In this document: positions 7,816 to 16,034 of the stretch, piece after piece | Layout: each line of letters begins with the position of its first letter | How positions within the stretch are numbered: position 1 is the first letter of the stretch | Assembly (NCBI GenBank): GCA_031082005.1 | Contig: JAVHLR010000001.1 | Span: 687,251 to 751,250 of the forward strand | Reading direction: 5' to 3' | Origin: Patescibacteria group bacterium | GTDB taxonomy: Bacteria; Patescibacteriota; Patescibacteriia; 2-12-FULL-60-25 | DNA: 64,000 nt | Program-made: the position numbers and the translations under genes | Notes under the pieces: generated by a model | The model's database searches: none | The model's input: only the letters and a program-made list of their open reading frames with translations | What the model was told of the DNA's origin: nothing

Positions 7816-9048
7816 TTATTCGTGCCTTAGGGCTTCGATCGGATGGAGCTTCGCCGCTTTCCGTGCCGGCAAATAGCCGAAAACCACGCCGATGATCGTC
7901 GAAACGCTGAAACCCAACAAAGCGCCGTTCCACGAAATCAGATAAGTCCAACCCGGTTGGTAATGATTGATGATCTGTATCGCCAACCAAGCCAGGAAAG
8001 AACCGGTCAAAAAACCGATCGCGCCGCCTGCCATGGTCAAAATCACCGCTTCCATGAGGAACTGGCGGAGAATATCCTTATATTTCGCGCCGATCGACTT
8101 ACGCAAACCTATCTCGGCTATGCGCTCCGTCACGCTGACGAACATGATGTTCATGATTCCGATCCCACCGACTACCAGCGATATCGCCGCGATGGCCGTC
8201 AACAATATCTGCAGAACTGACGTAATCTGCTCCACCATCTTGACTGCATCCTCGGCCGTCATGACGAAAAAATCATCCTTCGTCAGATCGCCCGTCGGAT
8301 TATCAATGTTATGCGCTTCGCGCATGATGATCTCCAGCCTGCTCATCGCTTCAGGCAACGGCAGCTGCGTTTTTACGATAAAATATTCGAAAAATTTCTT
8401 GTGATAGACATCCAAGAGCGTAGTGCCAGGAAGATAGACGAGTTCGTCCAGGTTGGTGAAGAACTGCGTACCCGCTTCCTTGACGACGCCTATGACGCGA
8501 TAACTCGTAGTCCCGAGCTTTATCCTCTTTCCCACCGCTTCCTCTTGCCCAAAGATCTCGTCCGCGATCGCGCTTCCCAAAACCGCTACTTTCGCGTGGC
8601 TATCGACATCCGCGTCGGAGATGAATTCTCCGGCAGCCATCGAATAACCGCCGATGCGTATTTCGTCCGGAAACGTACCGATGACGGTAATCGATTTGTT
8701 GACGTCGCCGGCTTTGATCAAGTCGGTCTGCATGACCTCGGCCGACAACATATCGATCCACGGCTCTTTCCGCAGCCTCTTGATGTCCTTGAACTCCAAC
8801 GTTTGGTCGACGAACGGCGTCGCGCTCTGCAGCTCTGACATGGATTTAGAACCGGGATGGACGATCAATTTGTCCGGACCGAAGACTGAAATCTGCGACA
8901 GTATAAAACGCTGCGCGGATTCCCCGATCGACAGAGCCAAAATTACGGCCGCGATGCCGATGACGATACCGAGCATCGTCAAAACAGACCTGCCGCGGGT
9001 CCGGAGCAAGCTTTTCCAGGAGCTTTGGACCAGGTCTGAATATTGCAT
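7816..9048 (-). CDS. MacB/FtsX-type ABC transporter permease (first copy)
   Basis: This 410-residue paralogue of the next gene has an N-terminal helix (VLTMLGIVIGIAAVILALS), a MacB-like core domain, and three C-terminal helices containing ERIAEIGLRKSIGAKYKDIL. Spacing to the ATPase gene (3 bp) and to its paralogue (1 bp) shows a single operon. The two permeases share gene length and the order of motifs, consistent with tandem duplication followed by divergence into heterodimer subunits. Confidence 0.9.
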   Translation of the reverse strand: MQYSDLVQSSWKSLLRTRGRSVLTMLGIVIGIAAVILALSIGESAQRFILSQISVFGPDKLIVHPGSKSMSELQSATPFVDQTLEFKDIKRLRKEPWIDMLSAEVMQTDLIKAGDVNKSITVIGTFPDEIRIGGYSMAAGEFISDADVDSHAKVAVLGSAIADEIFGQEEAVGKRIKLGTTSYRVIGVVKEAGTQFFTNLDELVYLPGTTLLDVYHKKFFEYFIVKTQLPLPEAMSRLEIIMREAHNIDNPTGDLTKDDFFVMTAEDAVKMVEQITSVLQILLTAIAAISLVVGGIGIMNIMFVSVTERIAEIGLRKSIGAKYKDILRQFLMEAVILTMAGGAIGFLTGSFLAWLAIQIINHYQPGWTYLISWNGALLGFSVSTIIGVVFGYLPARKAAKLHPIEALRHE

Positions 9049-9051
9049 AAC

Positions 9052-9774
9052 CTATTTAGTCAAATCGCCCGTGCTCAAGCAGCGATGCTTGACCGTCTCG
9101 TCGCTCAAAAGAAGTCCGTCCTTAAGCTTAATGATGCGCTCTGCGTGTTCCGCAGTATATGTCTCATGCGTGACCAGGATGATCGTATGTCCCATCTTCA
9201 TGTTCAGATGCTGCAGGATCTCCATCACCTGGGCACCGGATTTTGAATCCAGGTTTCCCGTCGGCTCATCGGCAAAAATCACCGGCGGTTTACGGATCAA
9301 AGCCCGCGCGATGGCGACGCGTTGTCTCTCACCGCCCGAAAGCTGGTTCGAAAGATTGTTTACGCGATGACCTAAGCCGACGGATTCGATGGCTTCCATG
9401 GCTAAAGCTTTTCTCTTGCTCGCCGGTACGTCCGAATACAATAAAGGCAACATGACGTTGTCCAGCACCGACGTCTTAGGCAACAGATTGAACGCCTGAA
9501 AAATAAAACCTACGTTCTCGCCGCGCATACGCGCCAACTGATCCTCATCCAATGTCGATACGTCTTTATCTTCAAAAAGGTACCTGCCCCCCGTCAGTCC
9601 ATCCAAAAAACCCAAGATATGCATCAAGGTGGACTTGCCCGAACCCGATGGACCCATGATCGAAAGGAATTGCCCTTTGGGCACGGTGAAACTTATCCCA
9701 TGCAGGACCGGGGTCTCGAGTTCCTCGTTGAAGTAACTTTTTTTTAGGTCTTCGACCTTGATGACGTCTGGCAT
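9052..9774 (-). CDS. ABC transporter ATP-binding protein, LolD/MacB family
   Basis: This is the ATPase of the exporter operon. All nucleotide-binding motifs are present: Walker A GPSGSGKST, Q-loop in FIFQAFNLLP, signature LSGGERQRVAIARAL, Walker B VIFADEPTGNLD and the switch His in LVTHE. The start was chosen at 9774 (MPDVIKVEDLKK), four bases after the upstream stop. The longer frame adds a basic stretch that overlaps the adaptor gene and is not part of the family. Length is 240 residues, as expected. Confidence 0.95.
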   Translation of the reverse strand: MPDVIKVEDLKKSYFNEELETPVLHGISFTVPKGQFLSIMGPSGSGKSTLMHILGFLDGLTGGRYLFEDKDVSTLDEDQLARMRGENVGFIFQAFNLLPKTSVLDNVMLPLLYSDVPASKRKALAMEAIESVGLGHRVNNLSNQLSGGERQRVAIARALIRKPPVIFADEPTGNLDSKSGAQVMEILQHLNMKMGHTIILVTHETYTAEHAERIIKLKDGLLLSDETVKHRCLSTGDLTK

Positions 9775-9778
9775 GTGC

Positions 9779-11620
9779 TTATTTCTTCTCCGACAAGATG
9801 ACCGCCTCTTTTTCCTCCAGACCCGACAGTACTTCGACCCTGCCTTCATCGCCCTTCAGGCCGATGGTCACGTTACGATCTTCCGGTACATCGCCTGCTT
9901 TAAGCACCCGCACCGTACGCTGCCCGCTTCCGTTGATCGTCCGTATGGCGCGTAACGGAATCACCAGAGCGTCCTTCACTTCGCCCGTCAAAATCGTGAC
10001 GTTCGCCGTCATGCTCGGCTTGACTTCATGCCCGTTCGGCTCGATCTGAACCCTTATCTTGTAATACACGGCATCCTGTACTTTGGTTTCCGCTGGGTCC
10101 TTGGCCGTGACCGTACCCTTGAATTTCACCTCGTCTCCGAAAGCATCAAGCGTGATCGTCGCGCTTTGCCCGACCTCTATCTTCGGGATATCTGTTTCCG
10201 GCACTTTCGCTTCGATGTCGTATGATTCAGTGCCGATCATCTTTATCGCTGCGACGTTCATGGTGATCTGCTCGCCTACGTCAGGTACGACTTCTGATAT
10301 CGTTCCGTTGACTGGCGAAACTATCTGGACGTTGGTCAGATCCTGCAACGCTTTCTGGTAAGCGACGTTCGCTTGTTCGACTGCGGCGCGTAACGGCGCC
10401 ACATCGACTTCGCGCGGCCCCGAACGCTTCAGATCCAAAGTGGCTTTCGCGGCTTCAACAGCAGCTGCTTGAATCTGGACATTGACCTCTCCGGATTTCA
10501 ACTGTACTTCAGCGTTTGTTTTTGCCGTATCGTATGCGAGCTGCGCGCTGCTGTAGGCGTTCTGCAGCTGGTCGATCGTCTGCGTCTTGGTCAATTCCGT
10601 ATTCAGGATCGCTTGTTTTGCGGCAAGGACCGTAGAGTCTTGAGCCGAAACGCTAGTCCTATCCGCATCAATCGCTGTCTTCTTCGAAGATAAATCGGTG
10701 GATGTGAAATAAGAACTCGTCAAAGAAGCCGAGAGCACTTTTTGGACATCAGTCAGGTACGTCTGCACGTCGTTTATGGCCACCGAAACCAAATCCGCGG
10801 CCGCACTAATCTGCTCCTTGGTCGAGGCGCTATTCAGGGCCTTTACCGCCGTTTCGGCCGTCGATTTAGACTGCTTGGCTACTCGATAGCTGCTCTTCGC
10901 CCTTTCCATGGAACCGAAATCAAGATATCCGAGCAAGGAGGCGTAATTCTGGTTAGTCGCCGTATCATCGACACCGGTGACATCATCGCCGTCAGTCAAA
11001 CCGGTCTGCAGCGGTCCAAGCGCCGTGAGCAGCGTCGTCTTGGCCGAGTCGTATGCGTTCTGGATGTTCTGCGTTACTATCGCCCCCTGATTGTCCAAAT
11101 TGCTCTTCGCAGTTGATAACGCGATTTCCGCCGTCCTTATCGAATCAGCTGTCGTTTTCTTGACCGAATCCAAGTCAGACACGGCTTTATCATATGCCGC
11201 CTGGGCTTGATCGACCTGCGTCTCCGCGACATGAACGCTCTGTTTCGTCTCACCCGCTAAACGAGAATTCAGGTTCGCCTGCGCGACCGACAGCGCAGCT
11301 TTGGCGCTCTGCACCGCGAAATGCGGATCTTGTCCTTCCAATTCAGCCAGGACATCCCCCGTCTTGACGACATCGCCGACTTTTACGTTCACGGCCTGGA
11401 TAGTACCCGAATTCTTGAACGCTAAATCTATCCGCGCCGCGGGTTTGATTTCACCCGTCACTTCGACGGTTTGCTGTAAGGATCTTTTTTCGACCGGCGC
11501 CGTCTCGTAAACGATCTTACCCGACTGGCTTCGGCTATACATATACCAGACACCGATGACTAAGATGATAGCCAGGACGATGTATGTGCTCTTCTTCTTC
11601 AGTATCTTAGGTAACGCCAT
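9779..11620 (-). CDS. Periplasmic-adaptor-like (MacA/HlyD) subunit of the exporter
   Basis: This 613-residue adaptor has an N-terminal membrane anchor (YIVLAIILVIGVWYMYS), a lipoyl half-motif (AVNVKVGDVVKTGDVLAEL), a very long helical region (about residues 115-400) and then the second lipoyl half with beta-barrel and membrane-proximal domains (VNGTISEVVPDVGEQITM onward). Typical MacA proteins have about 370-400 residues, so the helical hairpin is greatly extended, as if to span a thick wall. It is the first transporter gene after the AbrB-type regulator (3-bp gap). Confidence 0.9.
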   Translation of the reverse strand: MALPKILKKKSTYIVLAIILVIGVWYMYSRSQSGKIVYETAPVEKRSLQQTVEVTGEIKPAARIDLAFKNSGTIQAVNVKVGDVVKTGDVLAELEGQDPHFAVQSAKAALSVAQANLNSRLAGETKQSVHVAETQVDQAQAAYDKAVSDLDSVKKTTADSIRTAEIALSTAKSNLDNQGAIVTQNIQNAYDSAKTTLLTALGPLQTGLTDGDDVTGVDDTATNQNYASLLGYLDFGSMERAKSSYRVAKQSKSTAETAVKALNSASTKEQISAAADLVSVAINDVQTYLTDVQKVLSASLTSSYFTSTDLSSKKTAIDADRTSVSAQDSTVLAAKQAILNTELTKTQTIDQLQNAYSSAQLAYDTAKTNAEVQLKSGEVNVQIQAAAVEAAKATLDLKRSGPREVDVAPLRAAVEQANVAYQKALQDLTNVQIVSPVNGTISEVVPDVGEQITMNVAAIKMIGTESYDIEAKVPETDIPKIEVGQSATITLDAFGDEVKFKGTVTAKDPAETKVQDAVYYKIRVQIEPNGHEVKPSMTANVTILTGEVKDALVIPLRAIRTINGSGQRTVRVLKAGDVPEDRNVTIGLKGDEGRVEVLSGLEEKEAVILSEKK

Positions 11621-11623
11621 ATT

Positions 11624-11857
11624 CTATTTTTCGTTCAATTTCGATAATTTGTCGCTCATCTTATCCAGAAGACCTTTCATCATTTCAGTCGGTACAAGCA
11701 TCAACACCCCGTTGCCATGCGAAACGACCATCAGGTTGGAGCCTTGTCTGATCCCCATGGTTTCCCGAAAATTCTTCGGTATCACAATCTGCCCTCGTTC
11801 ACCCACAACGACTGTGCCGATCATCTCTCCTTTGGCGATTGCTGGTTTCTTTGGCAT
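11624..11857 (-). CDS. AbrB/MazE-type swapped-hairpin DNA-binding regulator
   Basis: This 77-residue protein consists of one SpoVT-AbrB domain with the hallmark GTVVVGERGQIVIPKNFRE and the following GIRQGSNLMVVS. A short C-terminal helix (LLDKMSDKLSKLNEK) probably aids dimerisation. It is the first gene of the exporter operon, directly behind the promoter and the three 9-bp repeats, so autoregulation is likely. No toxin partner is adjacent, which argues against an antitoxin role. Confidence 0.88.
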   Translation of the reverse strand: MPKKPAIAKGEMIGTVVVGERGQIVIPKNFRETMGIRQGSNLMVVSHGNGVLMLVPTEMMKGLLDKMSDKLSKLNEK

Positions 11858-11884
11858 AGTATGAAAAGTATGAATTGTATGAAT
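11858..11884 (-). repeat. Three tandem 9-bp repeats in the AbrB-gene leader
   Basis: On the plus strand, AGTATGAAA, AGTATGAAT and TGTATGAAT follow one another with exact 9-bp periodicity between the start codon and the -10 box. The third copy overlaps the -10 box. They are a candidate operator for the AbrB-type protein encoded immediately downstream. Confidence 0.65.
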
Positions 11885-11910
11885 CTATCACCCCGCCTCA
11901 AACGCGTCAA
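11882..11910 (-). promoter_or_regulatory. Promoter of the AbrB/exporter operon
   Basis: On the minus strand -35 TTGACG (11905-11910) and -10 TAGATT (11882-11887) are spaced 17 bp apart, just after the end of the glycosyltransferase gene. The predicted leader is only about 18 nt. Confidence 0.7.
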
Positions 11911-11912
11911 GC

Positions 11913-12581
11913 CTAACTGAAATCCCCCTTCAGCTTCCCGTATCTTAGTATCAGGACGGCACGCAGCATCTGGACCGCCATGACGACATATTCTTTTACT
12001 CCCTTGATGATTCCGACCTTCTGCATCTTCTTCCGCATGTTCAAGCCATGCATCTTTCGTCGGCAAACCTTGAGCTTATGGATCCGGCAATAGTAGTTCA
12101 AAGCCGTCTCCACCATGAAACCTCTTAAGTACTTATCCGGTATATCCTCGAATATCTTCCGGTTCAGGACGCGCTCACCGCTGATCAACGGCAAGAACTT
12201 CGTCAACGCAGTCAACCACGCTCCCCTGTCCCGCAAACCCACGCTCATGTCGCATTCACCCTTTAGCACCGGCAGGAGTAACGACTCGAGATGTCTCTGC
12301 TCCAGACCTTTCAGATCCGCATCGAGAAAGAACAGGATCGGCGCATCCGTGTGCGCCACGCCATGCATCATCGCAGCACCCTTGCCGTGCTTCCACGGTA
12401 GCTGGTGCACCAGGGTGGCTCCGGCGGCGACCGCTTTCTCCGCCGTCGCGTCTGTCGAGCCATCGCTGATGACGACGACATCCCTGAAAAGGTTAGAGCC
12501 CGCAAGCGTCTTCACTATCTGCCCGATCGTCGGCTCTTCGTTATATGCGGCGACGATCGCTGCTGCGGCAAGTTTGATCAT
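11913..12581 (-). CDS. Glycosyltransferase family 2 (polyprenyl-phosphate sugar transferase-like)
   Basis: This 222-residue GT-A enzyme has the nucleotide-sugar motifs IVAAYNEEPTIGQIVKTL and VVISDGSTDATAEKA and the metal-binding DAD in FLDADLKGLEQR. It has no membrane helices, so it resembles soluble dolichol-phosphate-mannose-synthase-like transferases. The C-terminus (RRKMHGLNMRKKMQK) is strongly basic and may contact the membrane. Its ATG overlaps the translin-family stop (ATGA), so it is translationally coupled as the third gene of the set. Confidence 0.88.
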   Translation of the reverse strand: MIKLAAAAIVAAYNEEPTIGQIVKTLAGSNLFRDVVVISDGSTDATAEKAVAAGATLVHQLPWKHGKGAAMMHGVAHTDAPILFFLDADLKGLEQRHLESLLLPVLKGECDMSVGLRDRGAWLTALTKFLPLISGERVLNRKIFEDIPDKYLRGFMVETALNYYCRIHKLKVCRRKMHGLNMRKKMQKVGIIKGVKEYVVMAVQMLRAVLILRYGKLKGDFS

Positions 12582-13150
12582 ACGTTGAAGCTTAGGTCGT
12601 ATTTTATCTCTTCCAGCTTACGTATGTGCTGGCGTGCTTGGTCGACTTTCGTCCTCGCATAACCCGTAGCGTCTAAAGACAAGAGCATCTCGAACACTTT
12701 ATCCGCGATTTTCGCCACACGGATGATTTCAGCGTTATTCTTGTTCGTCGCGCAAGATATGCTGTAACGGACCAACTCGCCGATCAGATCAGACAGCGCG
12801 CCGATCATGATCAAAGGGTCTTCGGGCCTATCCTCCAGATCCAGGATATCTTCGCCCAGTACCGCATTCAAAAACAGATTCGCTTCCAGCATTTCTTCGG
12901 TTGCCGCACGCCAAGCTCCCTCATCCTCGATCAGGCGCTCCTTCTTGATCAACGACAAACCGCCCTTCATCAACACTTCCGCTTCTGATGATTGCTTCAT
13001 CGCCTCATCGTTCTTTCCTCGGTGCAATGAAAAGATTATCTGCTTCGAGATCTTCTGCAGCTTGGCGGATAATTCGCGCAGCTCCCTTTTCTTTTTCTCC
13101 GCCAGAGCATAACGCTGCGCGATTTTATTCAGTCCTGAATTCAGATTCAT
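12578..13150 (-). CDS. Translin/TRAX family protein, candidate RNase
   Basis: This all-helical protein matches the translin superfamily along its length. The N-terminal helix KKKRELRELSAKLQKISKQI leads into IIFSLHRG (about residues 38-45). The segment EEMLEANLFLNAVLG (85-99) and the family block SDLIGELVRYSIS (120-132) follow, then KVDQARQHIRKLEEIKYDL at the C-terminus. Acidic residues corresponding to the TRAX active site appear kept (E86, E89, D121), so RNase activity is plausible. The start at 13150 gives an ATGA overlap with the upstream glycosyltransferase. The longer frame lies inside that gene. Translins are known from eukaryotes and archaea; a bacterial copy is unusual. Confidence 0.85.
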   Translation of the reverse strand: MNLNSGLNKIAQRYALAEKKKRELRELSAKLQKISKQIIFSLHRGKNDEAMKQSSEAEVLMKGGLSLIKKERLIEDEGAWRAATEEMLEANLFLNAVLGEDILDLEDRPEDPLIMIGALSDLIGELVRYSISCATNKNNAEIIRVAKIADKVFEMLLSLDATGYARTKVDQARQHIRKLEEIKYDLSFNV

Positions 13151-14277
13151 ATATTTTTTAATGCGGCATACACGGCTTCCGTCCGGCTTACGACCGAATC
13201 CCAAGAAAACAGACGGATAGCCGATTCTCTCGCCCTTTTTCCTCGCTCTTCCGTCATTTTAGGATCCGCTAAGACATAATCAAGCGCGTTCTTCAATCCA
13301 CCGATGTCGCCTGATTTATAGGAGACGCCCGAGTGGTCTATCAGCTCAAGATTCTCGGGTATATCGCTCATTATCACGAGTTTCGCGAAGGACATCGCCT
13401 CCAATACGGATACGGACAGGCCCTCCGATCTCGAGGGATGGATCATCGCATAGGAATTCGCGATCAGTTGTTTCAGGGTCTCACCCGTTTGTCTGCCGGA
13501 AAAGATGATCCTGTCGTCACCTAAAGCCGCGGCCTTCAGTTTTTTTTCATAGCGCTGCTCGGCAGAGTTGTCTCCTGCGAACCCTATGATCAACAACTTC
13601 TTGTCGGTCAGCACCGACTTGAATGCGATGATCGCATCCTCGATCGCTTTATGCGGTATGAAGCGCGACAACGTAAAGAAGTAGCCGCCGCTTTCAAGAC
13701 CGAACTTCTTGAGTTCGTCTAATCCAGGCAGCTTTTTCGGGATATCTACGCCGTTCGGTATGTACCAGACGTGCTTGTTGAATTTATTCCGGCAGAACAG
13801 CTGTATCGAATGGGAAGTGGCCACGGTGGTATGCGGAAAGAATACAGCCGTCCATTCCCCGAATGCCAGATATGCTTTCGCGAACCAGCGCCATTTCTCA
13901 TGGAACCTGTCGCGACTATGGAAGGTAACCACAATCTTCGTCTTCCTTTTCAGCAGGCGCGGTATCCAGGCCAGGGTCGAAGGACCGACGCCGTGATAAT
14001 GGATGACATCAGCCGGCTTGAAAAGCACGTGCAGCGTAGCGAAAAACGTATGGACCAAAGCATCAAGATTTTTCCTTTTTACCGTCGGCAACGTGATGAG
14101 CTCCACTCCTTTGAAAGACTTTATCCGACGGGGATTCGCGTAGGGTCTGACATACACGCTGACCTCGTGACCTAAAGAGACCAGCCGTGTGGCCAGTTCT
14201 TCGACATGCGTCTCGATACCGCCGCCCTGTGATGTCGCGGCCGGTATGCCTTTTGCGCCAATCATGTAAATGCGCAT
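13147..14277 (-). CDS. Glycosyltransferase family 4
   Basis: This 376-residue retaining GT-B enzyme has an N-terminal acceptor domain (GGGIETHVEELATRLVSLGH), a central VWYIPNGVDIPKK hinge and a C-terminal donor domain. The donor domain carries FSGRQTGETLKQL and the EX7E motif in SRSEGLSVSVLEAM. It likely transfers a hexose to a lipid-linked glycan at the cytoplasmic face. It is the first gene of a three-gene ATGA-coupled set with the translin-family gene and a GT2. Confidence 0.92.
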   Translation of the reverse strand: MRIYMIGAKGIPAATSQGGGIETHVEELATRLVSLGHEVSVYVRPYANPRRIKSFKGVELITLPTVKRKNLDALVHTFFATLHVLFKPADVIHYHGVGPSTLAWIPRLLKRKTKIVVTFHSRDRFHEKWRWFAKAYLAFGEWTAVFFPHTTVATSHSIQLFCRNKFNKHVWYIPNGVDIPKKLPGLDELKKFGLESGGYFFTLSRFIPHKAIEDAIIAFKSVLTDKKLLIIGFAGDNSAEQRYEKKLKAAALGDDRIIFSGRQTGETLKQLIANSYAMIHPSRSEGLSVSVLEAMSFAKLVIMSDIPENLELIDHSGVSYKSGDIGGLKNALDYVLADPKMTEERGKRARESAIRLFSWDSVVSRTEAVYAALKNI

Positions 14278-14320
14278 AACATGGGCGATTCGCGCCCTTC
14301 GCTCTTAAGCCAGGCATGCC

Positions 14321-14349
14321 TTGATTAAATTCCTGACTTCGTATATCAT
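14321..14349 (+). promoter_or_regulatory. Promoter of tRNA-Lys
   Basis: -35 TTGATT (14321-14326) and -10 TATCAT (14344-14349) are separated by 17 bp, giving a precursor leader of about 60 nt before the tRNA. Confidence 0.7.
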
Positions 14350-14415
14350 TTTAGCGCAAAAGTAGGATTCCTGCACGCATTTGAACCGTCAGGATCCGTG
14401 ACTTAGACACAGCCT

Positions 14416-14491
14416 GGCGCGGTAGCTCAGTCGGTAGAGCAGTGGCCTTTTAAGCCAACGGTCGTGGGTTCGATCCCCACCCGCGTCACCA
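14416..14491 (+). tRNA. tRNA-Lys (anticodon UUU)
   Basis: A 76-nt cloverleaf. Acceptor GGCGCGG pairs with CCGCGUC (one G-U pair), the D arm is GCUC/GAGC, and the anticodon loop CUUUUAA carries UUU. The T arm GUGGG-UUCGAUC-CCCAC is canonical, and the 3' CCA is encoded. The lowest anticodon-stem pair is imperfect. It is the only tRNA seen in the window. Confidence 0.96.
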
Positions 14492-14492
14492 A

Positions 14493-14523
14493 CGATAAAG
14501 CCCGGAATTTCCGGGCTTTATCG
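14493..14523 (+). terminator. Terminator after tRNA-Lys
   Basis: A perfect 13-bp stem (CGATAAAGCCCGG and its complement) with a 5-nt AATTT loop begins two bases after the CCA end. The U tract is weak, but the stem is very stable and may also define 3' processing. Confidence 0.75.
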
Positions 14524-14584
14524 TATACAAAAACAAACAACGGTCCGGACGACACACATTTATGTCTATCCGAACCGCAAGTCT

Positions 14585-14884
14585 TCAGTTGGCTGCAGCG
14601 AGGGCAGCCTTTTCTTCACGCCGACGTTTTCCTTGCTGCTGGAGCCAGGAATTTACCGCTGGCCTGATCCTGTCCTTGACCAGCCGCCGGTCTGCTCGAC
14701 CGAGCGACTCGATCAAATCGTCGTCGCAGAGAAACCCAACGAGCTCCTTGAGTTCGCTCGGGAGGATCGGATCTTCGCGTACGATGCGCTCGATGAAATC
14801 CCTGAAGCGTTCCAGAGGAAAGCCGCCCTTCGGGGGGCACACGTTTACATCTTCGTTCCGGACCGTGTAGCTGACTCGCTGCAT
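14585..14884 (-). CDS. Hypothetical small cytoplasmic protein (99 aa)
   Basis: I do not recognise this 99-residue charged protein. It has a helical core (FRDFIERIVREDPILPSEL, then KELVGFLCDDDLIESLGRADR) and a basic C-terminal helix (QQQGKRRREEKAALAAAN). There is no signal peptide or membrane segment. The ATG is preceded by an AGAAAGG-like ribosome binding site, which favours this start and strand. Two hairpins lie between it and murG, so it may be expressed separately from the cell-wall genes. Confidence 0.55.
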   Translation of the reverse strand: MQRVSYTVRNEDVNVCPPKGGFPLERFRDFIERIVREDPILPSELKELVGFLCDDDLIESLGRADRRLVKDRIRPAVNSWLQQQGKRRREEKAALAAAN

Positions 14885-14930
14885 CTCGAAAACCTTTCTC
14901 GGCGAAACGCCGAACTGACGCTGACCAAAG

Positions 14931-14959
14931 AACCATCTGATAAGATAGATGGTTTTTTT
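14931..14959. terminator. Hairpin with T run between murG and the 99-aa gene
   Basis: Arms AACCATCT and AGATGGTT with an 8-nt loop are followed on the plus strand by seven T. On the minus strand it could weakly end the murG operon. A second small hairpin (TCGGCG-AAA-CGCCGA, 14899-14913) sits in the leader of the 99-aa gene. Confidence 0.6.
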
Positions 14960-14966
14960 CGTTCGG

Positions 14967-16034
14967 TCAACCCTTCAGCAACCCTAGCCAGAGTTTCGCC
15001 AGTTCCGTTCCGTCATCCGTGCGCAAGGTATGTGACAGTGCTTCAGCGAAAACCTTACGTGCGTCCTCATCTTCCATCAAAGCAATGATCTCTTGACCAA
15101 GATGCTGTCCGAAACCATCATCTTGTTCGACAACCGCCAACGCACCCTTCAACTTCGTTAGGTTCTCCAGCTGCGGGCTGTTCGGCAAAGGCACCGCCAC
15201 TACCGCTTTATGCAACGCCGCGAGTTCGCTAAGCGCACCAAAGCCCGCCCTCGAAACGACCAAATCAGCGGCGACATACGCAGCGAGCATCTGGCCTTCA
15301 TCCAACGTTTCGTACTGTCGGTAACCGTCCCTTTTAAGATCGATCGCCTTTCCTTTGCCCGTCTGGTGCACGATCTGCATCTTGGACAGAAGCGAATCAG
15401 CGATTGAAGCGATGGCTGCGTTAAGTGATGCCGCACCAGTCCCTCCGCCCGTCACGAACAAAACAGGCCTTTCCGACTCCAAGCCCAAACGCTCGCGCGC
15501 TTCCTCACGGCTTGGCAGCTCCACACCTGAAAAGCGGCACGGCGTCGCGATCTTCTTCGTCTGTATCTTGGCACCGAACGGTTTTGATCCAGGATAAGCG
15601 AAGGAGGCCGTGACTTCAGCGCAAAGCCTAGCCACCGCTTTATTCGAGAGTATCGGCGTCGCATCCAGCTGGTGTATCGCACAAGGGATGCCAAGTCTGG
15701 CCGCAGCACGCATCACCGGAACCTGCATGAAACCGCCGGCCGAAAAAACAGCGTCAGGTCTTTCGTGCCCGATTATGCGCTTAGCCGCCCGAAGCGCTTT
15801 CAAGTAATCGATAGGGAAAGTCAACCAGCTCCGGCTCGGATAACGCGCCAACTTAGCCACCGGTATCGTATGGAAAGAGACTCCTTCTGCCTCGACGAAC
15901 GGGGCTTCCGGACCATTTGCTGTTCCGATCCATGCGAATTCCACGTCCGGCCTAATCCTGCGCATGCATCTCAAGACCGCAATCAATGGCGTTACCGGTC
16001 CGAGAGTTCCCCCTCCGCAAAATAATATCTTCAT
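14967..16034 (-). CDS. murG: MurG, UDP-GlcNAc transferase of lipid II synthesis
   Basis: MurG adds GlcNAc to lipid I at the inner membrane face. The 355-residue GT-B protein has the N-terminal glycine loop GGGTLGPVTPLIAV, a second loop GGGTGAASLNAAI and the donor-binding block SRAGFGALSELAALHKAVV with a following Q/N pair. The first loop is unusual, because most MurG proteins read GGTGGH and here the His is replaced by Pro. The ATG overlaps the ftsW stop as ATGA, and mraY-ftsW-murG form one operon. Confidence 0.93.
   Translation of the reverse strand: MKILFCGGGTLGPVTPLIAVLRCMRRIRPDVEFAWIGTANGPEAPFVEAEGVSFHTIPVAKLARYPSRSWLTFPIDYLKALRAAKRIIGHERPDAVFSAGGFMQVPVMRAAARLGIPCAIHQLDATPILSNKAVARLCAEVTASFAYPGSKPFGAKIQTKKIATPCRFSGVELPSREEARERLGLESERPVLFVTGGGTGAASLNAAIASIADSLLSKMQIVHQTGKGKAIDLKRDGYRQYETLDEGQMLAAYVAADLVVSRAGFGALSELAALHKAVVAVPLPNSPQLENLTKLKGALAVVEQDDGFGQHLGQEIIALMEDEDARKVFAEALSHTLRTDDGTELAKLWLGLLKG

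Noticed and set aside
11624-11857. AbrB-type gene as antitoxin of a toxin-antitoxin pair
   Set aside because: No toxin gene (MazF, VapC or similar) is adjacent; the neighbours are transporter genes.
14616-14936. Alternative minus-strand frame of 106 codons overlapping the 99-residue gene
   Set aside because: Its product is Arg/Pro-rich without a helical pattern and it lacks a ribosome binding site; the overlapping 99-codon frame has both.
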